From NCBI GenBank assembly GCA_943331855.1, contig CALQNE010000044.1:1-16467 (forward strand): 16,467 bases of DNA, written 5' to 3'. Position 1 is the first letter of the stretch. Each line of letters starts with the position of its first letter. The notes beneath the pieces were generated by a model that saw nothing but the letters and a program-made list of their open reading frames with translations, was not told where the DNA came from and searched no databases. Of this stretch, positions 7,759 to 14,755 are shown one piece after another. The stretch is from Bordetella parapertussis. Its GTDB lineage: Bacteria; Pseudomonadota; Gammaproteobacteria; Burkholderiales; Burkholderiaceae_B. A program made the position numbers and the translations under genes.

Positions 7759-9318
7759 ATGAAAAAATCCCTACTCGGCCTTGGCGCATCCTTACCGCTT
7801 GTGGCCTCGGCCGCAATCACCCAGTTCACAGTGACCTCTACGCAACCCTACGGCGAGTTCGCCACGGGCAAGTATGTGCGTATCGAGGCTGAGGCGAAGG
7901 GCGAACTTTCACCAACCGAAGCAATCCCTGGGCTCGATCAGGCGCCTCGAAATTCGCGTGGGCTCGTCGAGTACCGCACGCCTGTTACGTTGATCATTCC
8001 AGCGTCGTCGCAATCGGGTAATGGCAGCCTGCTCGTTGATGTGCCAAATCGTGGACGACCGATTAGTCACGGGCTCTACAACAGTCCGCGCGCACGTCCG
8101 CTGGCCATGGGCTCACTTGACCAGGGAACGGGGTTTCTACAGAACCGTGGCTGGTCCGTGGCAGTCGTGCAGTGGGAGCAGGGTGAGGGGCCAGTATTTC
8201 CGATGTTTGATGACGGCAAGGGTGGCAAGCTCTATGCCGAGGGCGTGGGCTTCGCGGCAGTACGTGACGTCGCACTCTTTCTACGCGATGCCCATGAAGG
8301 TAACCCACTTGCAGGTGCGATTAAACATACGTTTGCAGTCGGCTATTCGCAGACTGGGCGCTTTTTGAAGAGCTTTCTGCTCAATGGCTTTAATCAGTTT
8401 GAGGGTCGTTTAGTCTTTGACGGACTGCATATTACGCAGGCGGGTGCTGGTCAGCTTCCGCTTCTTGACGCTGGACCCGGTCCGGGCTCGGTCGCATGGC
8501 AAACGCCTGGCCACGCTGAAGCCGAGCTGCGCGGGGTACACGAAGAGCCCTTCACGTATGGCGATGTGATGAAGGTTGCAAGTACAAAGTACAGCAAGCT
8601 TCCGCGTGTGTTCGTGAGCCATGCGTATAACGATTATCTTGGTGGGCGCGCGGCGCTTACACGCACTGGCGCACAGGGTACGGTAGATTTGCCCATGCCT
8701 GAGAATGTTCGCATGTTTGACATTTCCGGCTCTCCGCACATCAATGGCCGAGACAAGAATCCAGAGTGTACAGAAGCGCCAGGTCAAGTTGACTGGGCTC
8801 CTGCGGTACGCGCGCAGCTCGTGATGCTGAATGAGTGGGTACGCGGCAAGACCCCTGCGCCAAGCCGACTCTTTGAGCTTGAGGCGCGTTCTGGTGACCC
8901 CGAGGTGTTCCAGGCGCCACGGTTTCTTGCCAACGCGGTTGTGATGGTGCCAAAACGTGATGTGGATGGCAACGCGATGAGCGGGGTGGTGCTGCCCGAT
9001 ATCGCCGTTCCGATCGCGAGTCACGGTTATATGAATGCACCACTTACCGTGATGGCATGCCGCCAGAGTGGTACCTATCGACTGTTTGCTAAGACCACGG
9101 CTGATCGTAAAGCCGGTGACGAACGCACGGCACTGGATACTCGGTATCCGGGCGGGATTAACGAGTATCTCACTAAAATTCGTCTCAGTGCGCGAGCGCT
9201 GGTTTCGGACAGACTGCTTTTAGAAGAGGATGCTACGATTATTGTGAACGCAGCCGCTGAGAACTCTGCTTTTACACCCACTCGACCACGTGCGCGTGGT
9301 GCGACGACTGCACGTTGA
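7759..9318 (+). CDS. Exported alpha/beta hydrolase (alpha/beta hydrolase-domain protein family)
   Basis: A 519-residue protein with a short Sec signal (MKKSLLGLGASLPLVASAA). The architecture fits the large alpha/beta hydrolase-domain family I know as Abhydrolase_10: an N-terminal beta-rich part (VTLIIPASSQSGNGSLLVDVPNRGR), GWSVAVVQWEQ, GFAAVRDVALFLRD, then the nucleophile elbow GYSQTGRFL with Ser197 as probable nucleophile. The later GSPHINGR segment is a candidate for the catalytic histidine. It probably hydrolyses an ester or lactone in the periplasm; the substrate is unknown. It begins 12 bases after the serine hydrolase stop with no clear ribosome-binding site, suggesting translational coupling. 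It is clearly more GC-rich than the end of its neighbour (see findings). Confidence 0.8.
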   Translation: MKKSLLGLGASLPLVASAAITQFTVTSTQPYGEFATGKYVRIEAEAKGELSPTEAIPGLDQAPRNSRGLVEYRTPVTLIIPASSQSGNGSLLVDVPNRGRPISHGLYNSPRARPLAMGSLDQGTGFLQNRGWSVAVVQWEQGEGPVFPMFDDGKGGKLYAEGVGFAAVRDVALFLRDAHEGNPLAGAIKHTFAVGYSQTGRFLKSFLLNGFNQFEGRLVFDGLHITQAGAGQLPLLDAGPGPGSVAWQTPGHAEAELRGVHEEPFTYGDVMKVASTKYSKLPRVFVSHAYNDYLGGRAALTRTGAQGTVDLPMPENVRMFDISGSPHINGRDKNPECTEAPGQVDWAPAVRAQLVMLNEWVRGKTPAPSRLFELEARSGDPEVFQAPRFLANAVVMVPKRDVDGNAMSGVVLPDIAVPIASHGYMNAPLTVMACRQSGTYRLFAKTTADRKAGDERTALDTRYPGGINEYLTKIRLSARALVSDRLLLEEDATIIVNAAAENSAFTPTRPRARGATTAR

Positions 9319-9344
9319 TCATTGCTTAACGCAGTAAATAAAAT

Positions 9345-9728
9345 ATGAGTAATGTAGTGAAAATTTTTTTCGTACTTCTTAGCGCTCTACTCGTTTCTGG
9401 GTGCGCGACAAAAGAGTATTACCAAGCGCAGGATGAGTGCGCGCCCTATGCCTACAGGCAGTTTCCCGTCAATAATATGCAAGTGTATGTTCCGCGTACC
9501 AACGTGGTGAGGGTGCCGACAGGCGGTTCAAAATGCGAGAGTCGCACCGACAGCAATCGGGTAAAGACTACCTGCGAGCCTGAGTTCAGAACTGAATATC
9601 GTACGTATCAGGTCTTAGAACTCATTGATACGAATATCGATCCGCGCAATGTGGTGATTCGCAACTGTACGCGTCAACTGTGTTCAGAGCGTTTCGGCAA
9701 TCCTGACTGCGATACCGGTGCCCGTTGA
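9345..9728 (+). CDS. Small cysteine-rich predicted lipoprotein, 127 residues
   Basis: The lipoprotein signal is clear: a hydrophobic stretch (FFVLLSALL) followed by lipobox VSGC with Cys20. Ala at the next position favours the outer membrane. The mature part holds six more cysteines (32, 64, 77, 108, 113, 122), an even number that could form three disulfides in the periplasm. No named domain is recognised. It lies 26 bases after the alpha/beta hydrolase on the same strand and may be transcribed with it. No clear ribosome-binding site precedes the ATG. The stop is only 11 bases from the convergent receptor gene. Confidence 0.7.
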   Translation: MSNVVKIFFVLLSALLVSGCATKEYYQAQDECAPYAYRQFPVNNMQVYVPRTNVVRVPTGGSKCESRTDSNRVKTTCEPEFRTEYRTYQVLELIDTNIDPRNVVIRNCTRQLCSERFGNPDCDTGAR

Positions 9729-9739
9729 GTGGCGGCTCA

Positions 9740-10735
9740 CTACTCTGGCGTTAACTTCAGCTCGGTCGTCAATTGGCGGTAAACAGGCCAAACTTCACTA
9801 ATCATTTTTGTTAATGGTTCGCCCACCAGGACTTGATCGTCTGAGCCTATCATGTCAAGCAGTACCTTCATTTTTTGTGAATGCTTTGCGGCATCCGCAA
9901 CGGTATCCGAAATTTTTGCAATGATTTGCTTCGGTGTTCCTGACGGGGCTAATAGCATGTTGTATTCGAGTAGTTTGGTAAAAGCGGGGCTGGTGAAGCC
10001 TTGCTCGGCCCAAGTGGGTACGTCTGGATACTTGGTGCTTCGACGGTCGGACATGATGGCGATGATCCGTAGACCCTCACGTTGCATAAATGGGGCAATA
10101 CTAATCACCGACCCGGTGGCAACATCTGTTTGTTTGCCAACTAAGTCCGTGAACATCGCAGGGGTTCCTTTGTAGCTCACGACGACAAATTGCCCACCCG
10201 TCTCTTTAGCGAGTTGTGTTAGCAACAAGTGCCAACCTGATCCCAAGCTGTAATTGCCTGCATTGACGGTGCGCTGGCGCGAAAGTTCAACCAAATCTTT
10301 TACATTTTTAACCGATAGCCCGGTGTGCACCGCGGCGGGTAAACCTCCGGCTGTTACTGCCGCGACGGGAGTTAACTCTGTATCGGGGTTGATCAATGGC
10401 TTTTTAAACAACACTGAAGCCTGTGCTAATTGACTGTGCAAACCCACAAACAAGGTGTAACCATCCGCGGCCCCATGGGCAACAGCCTCGGCGGCGATCA
10501 TGCCACCTGCGCCTGGGCGGTTTTCAACCGAGACGGATACGCCGAGTTTCTGGGTTAAGTACTCGGCAAAAGCCCGTGCAGTCGCATCAGTCGTGCCCCC
10601 CGGATTTTGGGAGGCAATGATACGAATCGGTTTTGTCGGAAAATCTTGTGCATTCGACACCGGTAGGGTTAAAAGCAATGCTGTCATTGAGTGTGCAATC
10701 AATAACAGCACTTTTTTGGCCGCGAACTGTTTCAT
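9740..10735 (-). CDS. Bug/TctC-family periplasmic substrate-binding protein (receptor 2)
   Basis: A 331-residue Bug receptor. The signal peptide cleaves near SNA|QDFP (residue 29), followed by FPTKPIRIIASQNPGGTTDATAR with PGG at 45-47, Asp50 and Arg54. ENRPGAGGMIAAEAV, ADGYTLFVG, VSYKGTPAMFTDLVGKQTDVATG and LLAPSGTPKQIIAKI are standard family features. It should bind a small carboxylate in the periplasm; the ligand is unknown. It lies 53 bases downstream of the cupin gene on the same strand and is probably in one transcript with it. No convincing ribosome-binding site precedes the start at 10735, so expression may depend on upstream translation. No TctA or TctB partner is present. Confidence 0.92.
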   Translation of the reverse strand: MKQFAAKKVLLLIAHSMTALLLTLPVSNAQDFPTKPIRIIASQNPGGTTDATARAFAEYLTQKLGVSVSVENRPGAGGMIAAEAVAHGAADGYTLFVGLHSQLAQASVLFKKPLINPDTELTPVAAVTAGGLPAAVHTGLSVKNVKDLVELSRQRTVNAGNYSLGSGWHLLLTQLAKETGGQFVVVSYKGTPAMFTDLVGKQTDVATGSVISIAPFMQREGLRIIAIMSDRRSTKYPDVPTWAEQGFTSPAFTKLLEYNMLLAPSGTPKQIIAKISDTVADAAKHSQKMKVLLDMIGSDDQVLVGEPLTKMISEVWPVYRQLTTELKLTPE

Positions 10736-10788
10736 ATTTTGTGGTTTATTGATATCTAAGTACTCTGTTAATTTAAAAACTCAAAGCG

Positions 10789-11211
10789 CTACTTCACATA
10801 GAACGCTGTGCCATTGGCAAAGATATTAGGTTTCATGAACATCCCTAATAGAATGGCGCCATTGGGCGAGTAGGCTTGGTGCACGTTACCACCTGGACGC
10901 CATACGAATTGGCCGGCTGAGGCTGCGCCATCCAGATCGACCAGGCTACCTTCAATAATCCAGGTTTGCTCAAGTGCGGCGTGCTCATGAAGCGGCACGA
11001 TTGCGCCAGGTTCCATCTTGAAAAGAATGCTTGAAACGCCAGAGGCTGGATCTGCAAACAATACCTTAGAACTAATGCCGGGAAACTTAGAAGGCACCCA
11101 TTCCATTTTTGCAGGATCGACCAGCGTCGATTTCAAATGCTCGGGCAACTTTTGAGGATCAAGCCAGCCTTCTGGCACCTTCGGTCTAAGTGCGGCTTCA
11201 GCAGCATTCAT
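10789..11211 (-). CDS. Single-domain cupin protein, ChrR-like, 140 residues
   Basis: A metal-binding cupin. Cupin motif 1 is matched exactly by GAIVPLHEHAALEQTWIIEG (residues 69-88), which follows the pattern G-x5-HxH-x3-E-x6-G and gives ligands His75, His77 and Glu81. Motif 2 is GQFVWRPGGNVHQAY (100-114) with His111 as the fourth ligand. It has no signal peptide, so it is cytoplasmic. Length and pattern resemble ChrR-type cupins and small cupin dioxygenases; the reaction cannot be assigned. It is the first gene of a two-gene minus-strand unit with Bug receptor 2, so it may act on the compound that receptor captures. A GGAAAA sequence precedes the start and a plausible promoter lies at 11250-11278. 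Confidence 0.82.
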   Translation of the reverse strand: MNAAEAALRPKVPEGWLDPQKLPEHLKSTLVDPAKMEWVPSKFPGISSKVLFADPASGVSSILFKMEPGAIVPLHEHAALEQTWIIEGSLVDLDGAASAGQFVWRPGGNVHQAYSPNGAILLGMFMKPNIFANGTAFYVK

Positions 11212-11249
11212 ATTTTTTTCCGTTGAGCTAGATGAATAAAGATAAACTG

Positions 11250-11278
11250 AATTTAGACGCTTTAGGTTGACTAATCAA
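11250..11278 (-). promoter_or_regulatory. Candidate sigma-70 promoter for the cupin-Bug unit
   Basis: On the minus strand TTGATT (11273-11278) and TAAATT (11250-11255) are separated by exactly 17 bases and resemble the -35 and -10 consensus. Transcription would begin near 11243, giving a leader of about 32 bases before the cupin start at 11211. The rest of the 11212-11386 gap shows no gene. Confidence 0.45.
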
Positions 11279-11386
11279 GCTAAGGTCCTCGGGGTTCGTC
11301 GTCAACAGCATTCGGCACCCCGGAGCGGTGCATAAGGGTTTACGCTCGACTCATGCCCGTATAGTGTTGTTAGCCATCGCGCCCGT

Positions 11387-12439
11387 TTACTCGAAGCGGA
11401 TGTTTGCTGACTGAATCAAGGCTCGACTGCGTTTGGTCTCGGCTGCGATAAAGGTCGCGTAATCGGAGCCAATCGCCTGGCCGGGAATCATGCCCATCGA
11501 CGTAATGCGCTCTTGTACGTCTTTTTGGGCAATAATTTTTTTTGTTTCAGCATACAACCGATCCAGTACCGGGGCGGGCGTCGCCGACGGCGCCAGTATC
11601 CCAATAAATGACTGCCAGACACAACCGGCAAAACCTAGTTCTTGCATCGTTGGTAAGTTTGGTGCGAGTGGAACACGCGCATCGCTTGTTACACCGAACG
11701 CACGAAGTTTGCCTGATTGTATGTGCGGCCATGCAGAGGCGAATGTATCAAAAATAAAATCGACTCGACCCGCCATGAGCTCGACTAGGGCAGGTGCACT
11801 TCCTTTGAATGCAATATGCACGATATCCAAGCCCGCTACGCTCTTAAATAGTTCGGCTGCCATATGCGCACTCGTGCCGTTACCAAATGATCCGTAATTT
11901 AATTTTCCAGGCGTTTTTTTTGCAGCCACAACGATGTCTTCAATCGAACGGTAGGGGCTATCCGCTGCCACCACTAATACGCTCGGTACGGTGACCACCA
12001 AGCCAATCGGTGCAAAATCACGTGCAATGTCGTATTGCAATTGACCCGCCATCGAGATTGGCGCTAATGCGGTGTCAGGTGCCGTATTCACAAAAAGGGT
12101 GTATCCATCGGTTGGACCCTTGGCGACCGAGGTCGCGGCGATCGTTGCACTGGCGCCGGGCCTATTTTCGACCATAAATGTCTGTGAAAAGGCCTCAGTA
12201 TATTTTTGTGCCATCATCCGGGCCAACGCATCGCCGGCACCTCCAGGGGTGTATCCAATGACTAGTTTCACAGCCCGTTCAGGGTAGACGCTCTGCGCCC
12301 ATGAGGCAGGGGTTCTCAGTCCGGCAATCCCAGCACTCGCCATCAGGCCCAGTAAATAAGCGCGACGCGTTTTGGATGGCTGACGATCGCTTTTAGTGCT
12401 GATTGCACCTAAAGAGTGTTCAGAAGGATGGCTTTTCAT
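11387..12439 (-). CDS. Bug/TctC-family substrate-binding protein with Tat-like signal (receptor 3)
   Basis: With the start at 12439 this is a 350-residue Bug receptor. That ATG has a good GGAG site 6 bases upstream, while the longer reading from 12496 has none and begins inside the promoter region. The N-terminus is long and contains KTRRAYLLGLMASAGIAG (Arg25-Arg26) before a cleavage site near SWA|QS (residue 48). This looks like a twin-arginine signal, unlike receptors 1, 2 and 4. The core has GYTPGGAGDALAR (PGG 65-67, Asp70, Arg74), ENRPGASATIAA, TDGYTLFVN, IAFKGSAPALVELMAGRVDFIFD and LAPSATPAPVLDRL. The ligand is probably a small carboxylate. It is divergent from the dioxygenase operon at 12601 and could supply its substrate. 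Confidence 0.92.
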   Translation of the reverse strand: MKSHPSEHSLGAISTKSDRQPSKTRRAYLLGLMASAGIAGLRTPASWAQSVYPERAVKLVIGYTPGGAGDALARMMAQKYTEAFSQTFMVENRPGASATIAATSVAKGPTDGYTLFVNTAPDTALAPISMAGQLQYDIARDFAPIGLVVTVPSVLVVAADSPYRSIEDIVVAAKKTPGKLNYGSFGNGTSAHMAAELFKSVAGLDIVHIAFKGSAPALVELMAGRVDFIFDTFASAWPHIQSGKLRAFGVTSDARVPLAPNLPTMQELGFAGCVWQSFIGILAPSATPAPVLDRLYAETKKIIAQKDVQERITSMGMIPGQAIGSDYATFIAAETKRSRALIQSANIRFE

Positions 12440-12445
12440 GGTTGT

Positions 12446-12449
12446 CTCC
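12446..12449 (-). promoter_or_regulatory. Ribosome-binding site that fixes the start of receptor 3
   Basis: The minus strand reads CGGAGACAACC directly before ATG at 12439, with GGAG at 12446-12449 and a 6-base spacer. The alternative upstream ATG at 12496 is preceded only by A/T-rich sequence. This decides in favour of the 350-residue protein. Confidence 0.75.
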
Positions 12450-12476
12450 GCTGCCGTATCAGAAAGGCATTTTTTC

Positions 12477-12488
12477 TGAGTATACTCA
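12477..12488. promoter_or_regulatory. Perfect 12-base palindrome over a possible -10 box
   Basis: TGAGTATACTCA is a perfect palindrome in the divergent region between receptor 3 and dioxygenase A. Its centre reads TATACT on each strand, a good -10 match. On the minus strand this would put a transcription start near 12472, about 33 bases before the receptor 3 ATG. No good -35 is seen at the expected spacing. An operator overlapping the core promoter is the inferred role; no regulator gene lies in the window. Confidence 0.4.
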
Positions 12489-12541
12489 ACTGACATTAAT
12501 AAAAAATATTATCTAGAGACCATCAACCCACATTGATATAT

Positions 12542-12561
12542 TTCGCCAAAACCTGAGCGAA
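12542..12561. promoter_or_regulatory. Interrupted dyad TTCGC-N10-GCGAA upstream of dioxygenase A
   Basis: TTCGC (12542-12546) and GCGAA (12557-12561) are reverse complements with centres 15 bases apart, 40 bases before the dioxygenase A start. The right arm also forms part of a one-mismatch palindrome, GCGAATATTTGC (12557-12568). This spacing would suit a dimeric regulator. The arms are short, so chance is a real alternative. Confidence 0.3.
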
Positions 12562-12590
12562 TATTTGCGTGCAATCTGATGCTTGAGCGA

Positions 12591-12595
12591 GAGGA
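12591..12595 (+). promoter_or_regulatory. Ribosome-binding site that fixes the start of dioxygenase A
   Basis: GAGGA at 12591-12595 lies 5 bases before ATG 12601. An in-frame TTG at 12583 would extend the protein by six residues, but then this site would lie inside the gene and nothing comparable precedes the TTG. Confidence 0.7.
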
Positions 12596-12600
12596 AAATT

Positions 12601-13473
12601 ATGAAACCCTTTGAAGTGATCCCGGTTAGTCAAAGTTTTGCAGCCGAAATAAAAGGCTTGCGCTTGAAGGGTGGTGTCTCCCAAGCCGATTACGAAGAAG
12701 TTGAACGGGTATTGGCGCGGTACGGCGTTTTGGTTGTGCGTAATGACGAGCCCATGAATGATGACGACCAAGAGGCCTTGATCGAAAAATTTGGTCCGCC
12801 TGTGATGAGTGTTTTAAAAACAAAGCTCGAACATCAGGGGGGAGAAAAGCGACCCCACTTTTTAGATATCGCGACCGTGGATGCCGAAGGCAAGCCACTC
12901 GCAAAAGACAGTTTCGAGCATCTTTATCATATGGGCAACCTTCTCTGGCATACCGACGGAACCCAGATTCAGCCGCCGATTCGAATTACGATGCTGTCGG
13001 CTAGAGTGTTGCCGCCCAACCCACCAAATACAGAATACGCAGACATGCGCGCGGCTTGGGATGCGCTGTCTGACAGTGACAAAGCGCTTGTAGAAAACTT
13101 AAAAGCCGAACACAGCATCTTTTATTCGCGCGCAAAAGTTGGGCTGACCGATTTTCCAGAAGAGGCAGTGAAGCTGCGCCCACCTGTTGCGCATCCGTTG
13201 GTTCGCACCCATAAAGTGACAGGCAGAAAATCGCTGTATCTTGCTTCGCATGCGTCGCATATTATTGGTTGGGATAAAGCGAAGGGACGGGATTTACTTG
13301 ATCGTTTAACCGAGCACGCGACACAACGTCAATTTGTTTATCCACATCAGTGGAAAACTGGTGACATGGTTATTTGGGATGATAGCTTTACGATGCACCG
13401 TGCGACGCCCTACGATGCACCTCACGCCAGAAAAATGCGTTGGAGTGGTGCCCAAGAGCTCCACCCCGTCTGA
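12601..13473 (+). CDS. TauD/TfdA-family 2-oxoglutarate- and Fe(II)-dependent dioxygenase A
   Basis: A 290-residue enzyme closer to TfdA (2,4-D dioxygenase) than to TauD. Shared features include YGVLVVRN, LLWHTDGTQIQPP, EYADMRAAWDALSD, AEHSIFYSR, HPLVRTH, GRKSLYLASHASH and HATQRQFVY. The iron ligands are His117 and Asp119 (HxD) and His266. Arg277, 11 residues after His266 as in TfdA, should bind the 2-oxoglutarate carboxylate. All catalytic residues are present, so it is probably active. TfdA-like enzymes hydroxylate a carbon next to oxygen or carboxylate, often cleaving an ether; the substrate here is unknown. It has no signal peptide, so it is cytoplasmic. It is the first gene of a plus-strand operon and divergent from Bug receptor 3. 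Confidence 0.93.
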   Translation: MKPFEVIPVSQSFAAEIKGLRLKGGVSQADYEEVERVLARYGVLVVRNDEPMNDDDQEALIEKFGPPVMSVLKTKLEHQGGEKRPHFLDIATVDAEGKPLAKDSFEHLYHMGNLLWHTDGTQIQPPIRITMLSARVLPPNPPNTEYADMRAAWDALSDSDKALVENLKAEHSIFYSRAKVGLTDFPEEAVKLRPPVAHPLVRTHKVTGRKSLYLASHASHIIGWDKAKGRDLLDRLTEHATQRQFVYPHQWKTGDMVIWDDSFTMHRATPYDAPHARKMRWSGAQELHPV

Positions 13474-13567
13474 AAAATTAAAATAGTTTGTTGCGATCCG
13501 ATGGCAGTGAGCGTCGGTTTCGTACACGAACACGCTCTAGACACGAACGGTTGTTCAAAGGACGACA

Positions 13568-14752
13568 ATGAGCTTTAACCCTCAAGATGCTTACACTATT
13601 GCAGATCTGCGTGCGGTTGCAAAAAATATATTGCCCAAAGGCTTATTCGAATTTGTTGATCGTGGCAGTGAAGATGAATTAGCGCTCAAACGAAACCGTA
13701 CGGGTTTTGAACGTATTTGCGTGCGGCCGAAAGTACTCGTCGACGTATCAACCCGGGTGCTACAAACAACGATGGCGGGTCAAAGCACCTCGATGCCGCT
13801 AGCCGTTGCGCCAACGGGCGCTGCAGGTCTTTTGTCGTTTGACGGTGAAATCTCGATTGCGCGTGCGGCGGCCAAACTAGGTATACCTTTTACGTTATCG
13901 ACCGCTTCGATCACCTCAATGGAGCGTGTGGCGGCAGAAGCGGGTGGAAGACTCTGGTTTCAGTTATATATGTGGCCTGATCGCGAGGTCTCGTATCAAC
14001 TCATTGACCGCGTCAAAGCGGCTGGTTATGAAGCGCTGCTTGTGACCGTGGATACGGCAGTCTCGCCTAACCGAGAGTACAACCGTCGTAATGGCTTCAC
14101 TTTGCCGATGCAGATCACGCGCGGCAATATGTTTGATGTTGCTCGTCACCCGACATGGTTTGTATCGGTGTTTCTAAAATATTTGTTGCGCTCGGGTATC
14201 CCGGCGCTTGAAAACTATCCTGATCAGTACCGTCAAAAGCTGATGCAGCGTAAACCAGGTCAACAGGTTAGCTTGCCTAAAAGTGACTCGCTAAACTGGG
14301 CCGACTTAAAAGAGTTGCGCAAGCGCTGGAGCGGCAGCCTAATGGTTAAAGGCGTTTTGCATCCCGACGATGCACAGCGGGCACTCGAATGTGGTGCTGA
14401 CGCAATTGTGGTGTCGAACCACGGTGGTCGTAATCTGGATATGGCGATTGCTCCAATCGATGCACTTCCAGATATTGTTGAACGCGTCAATGGTCGTGCA
14501 GATGTACTTTTGGATAGCGGGATTCGACGTGGAAGCGATATCTTCAAGGCGCTTGCACTTGGTGCGAAAGGCGTTTTTGCGGGTCGTGCGCCGCTGTGGG
14601 GTGTCACAGCAGCCGGAGAAGAGGGCGCGTTTCGAGCACTTGATATTTTGCGAGAAGAATTAGATCGCGTGATGGCTTTTTCGGGTTGCCCAACGCTTAA
14701 AGATATTGATCGTTCGTTGCTTTGGTTTGATCATTCTTCAAAGTCGGAGTAA
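13568..14752 (+). CDS. FMN-dependent 2-hydroxy-acid dehydrogenase/oxidase
   Basis: A 394-residue member of the glycolate oxidase/lactate/mandelate dehydrogenase family, which oxidises 2-hydroxy acids to 2-oxo acids with FMN. The active-site signature is SNHGGR: His285 is the base and Arg288 binds the substrate carboxylate. Lys261 (LMVKG) contacts FMN, and DSGIRRGSD (316-324) is the FMN phosphate loop. WFQLYMW and VDTAVSPNRE also fit. At the position of glycolate oxidase Tyr24 the protein has Phe29 (FEFVDRG). The residues around 175-255 are the usual variable loop; whether it is soluble or membrane-associated is unclear. The AAAGGAC site supports the start. It lies between two TfdA-like genes, with only 3 bases to the next one, so it likely processes a 2-hydroxy acid made or spared by them. 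Confidence 0.93.
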   Translation: MSFNPQDAYTIADLRAVAKNILPKGLFEFVDRGSEDELALKRNRTGFERICVRPKVLVDVSTRVLQTTMAGQSTSMPLAVAPTGAAGLLSFDGEISIARAAAKLGIPFTLSTASITSMERVAAEAGGRLWFQLYMWPDREVSYQLIDRVKAAGYEALLVTVDTAVSPNREYNRRNGFTLPMQITRGNMFDVARHPTWFVSVFLKYLLRSGIPALENYPDQYRQKLMQRKPGQQVSLPKSDSLNWADLKELRKRWSGSLMVKGVLHPDDAQRALECGADAIVVSNHGGRNLDMAIAPIDALPDIVERVNGRADVLLDSGIRRGSDIFKALALGAKGVFAGRAPLWGVTAAGEEGAFRALDILREELDRVMAFSGCPTLKDIDRSLLWFDHSSKSE

Positions 14753-14755
14753 TAC

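Noticed and set aside
8410..9024. 204-codon open frame on the minus strand
   Set aside because: It lies wholly inside the well-supported alpha/beta hydrolase gene, has no signal or recognisable motif, and reads as the shadow of a GC-rich gene.
11290..11322. CGGGGT/ACCCCG inverted repeat downstream of receptor 3
   Set aside because: The loop is 21 bases and no T-run follows on either strand, so it is not supported as a terminator.
12440..12496. N-terminal extension of receptor 3 from ATG 12496
   Set aside because: There is no ribosome-binding site before 12496, while ATG 12439 has GGAG at ideal spacing and gives a sensible export signal.
12583..12600. TTG start for dioxygenase A
   Set aside because: It adds six residues not needed by the family, and the good ribosome-binding site would lie inside the gene; ATG 12601 fits better.
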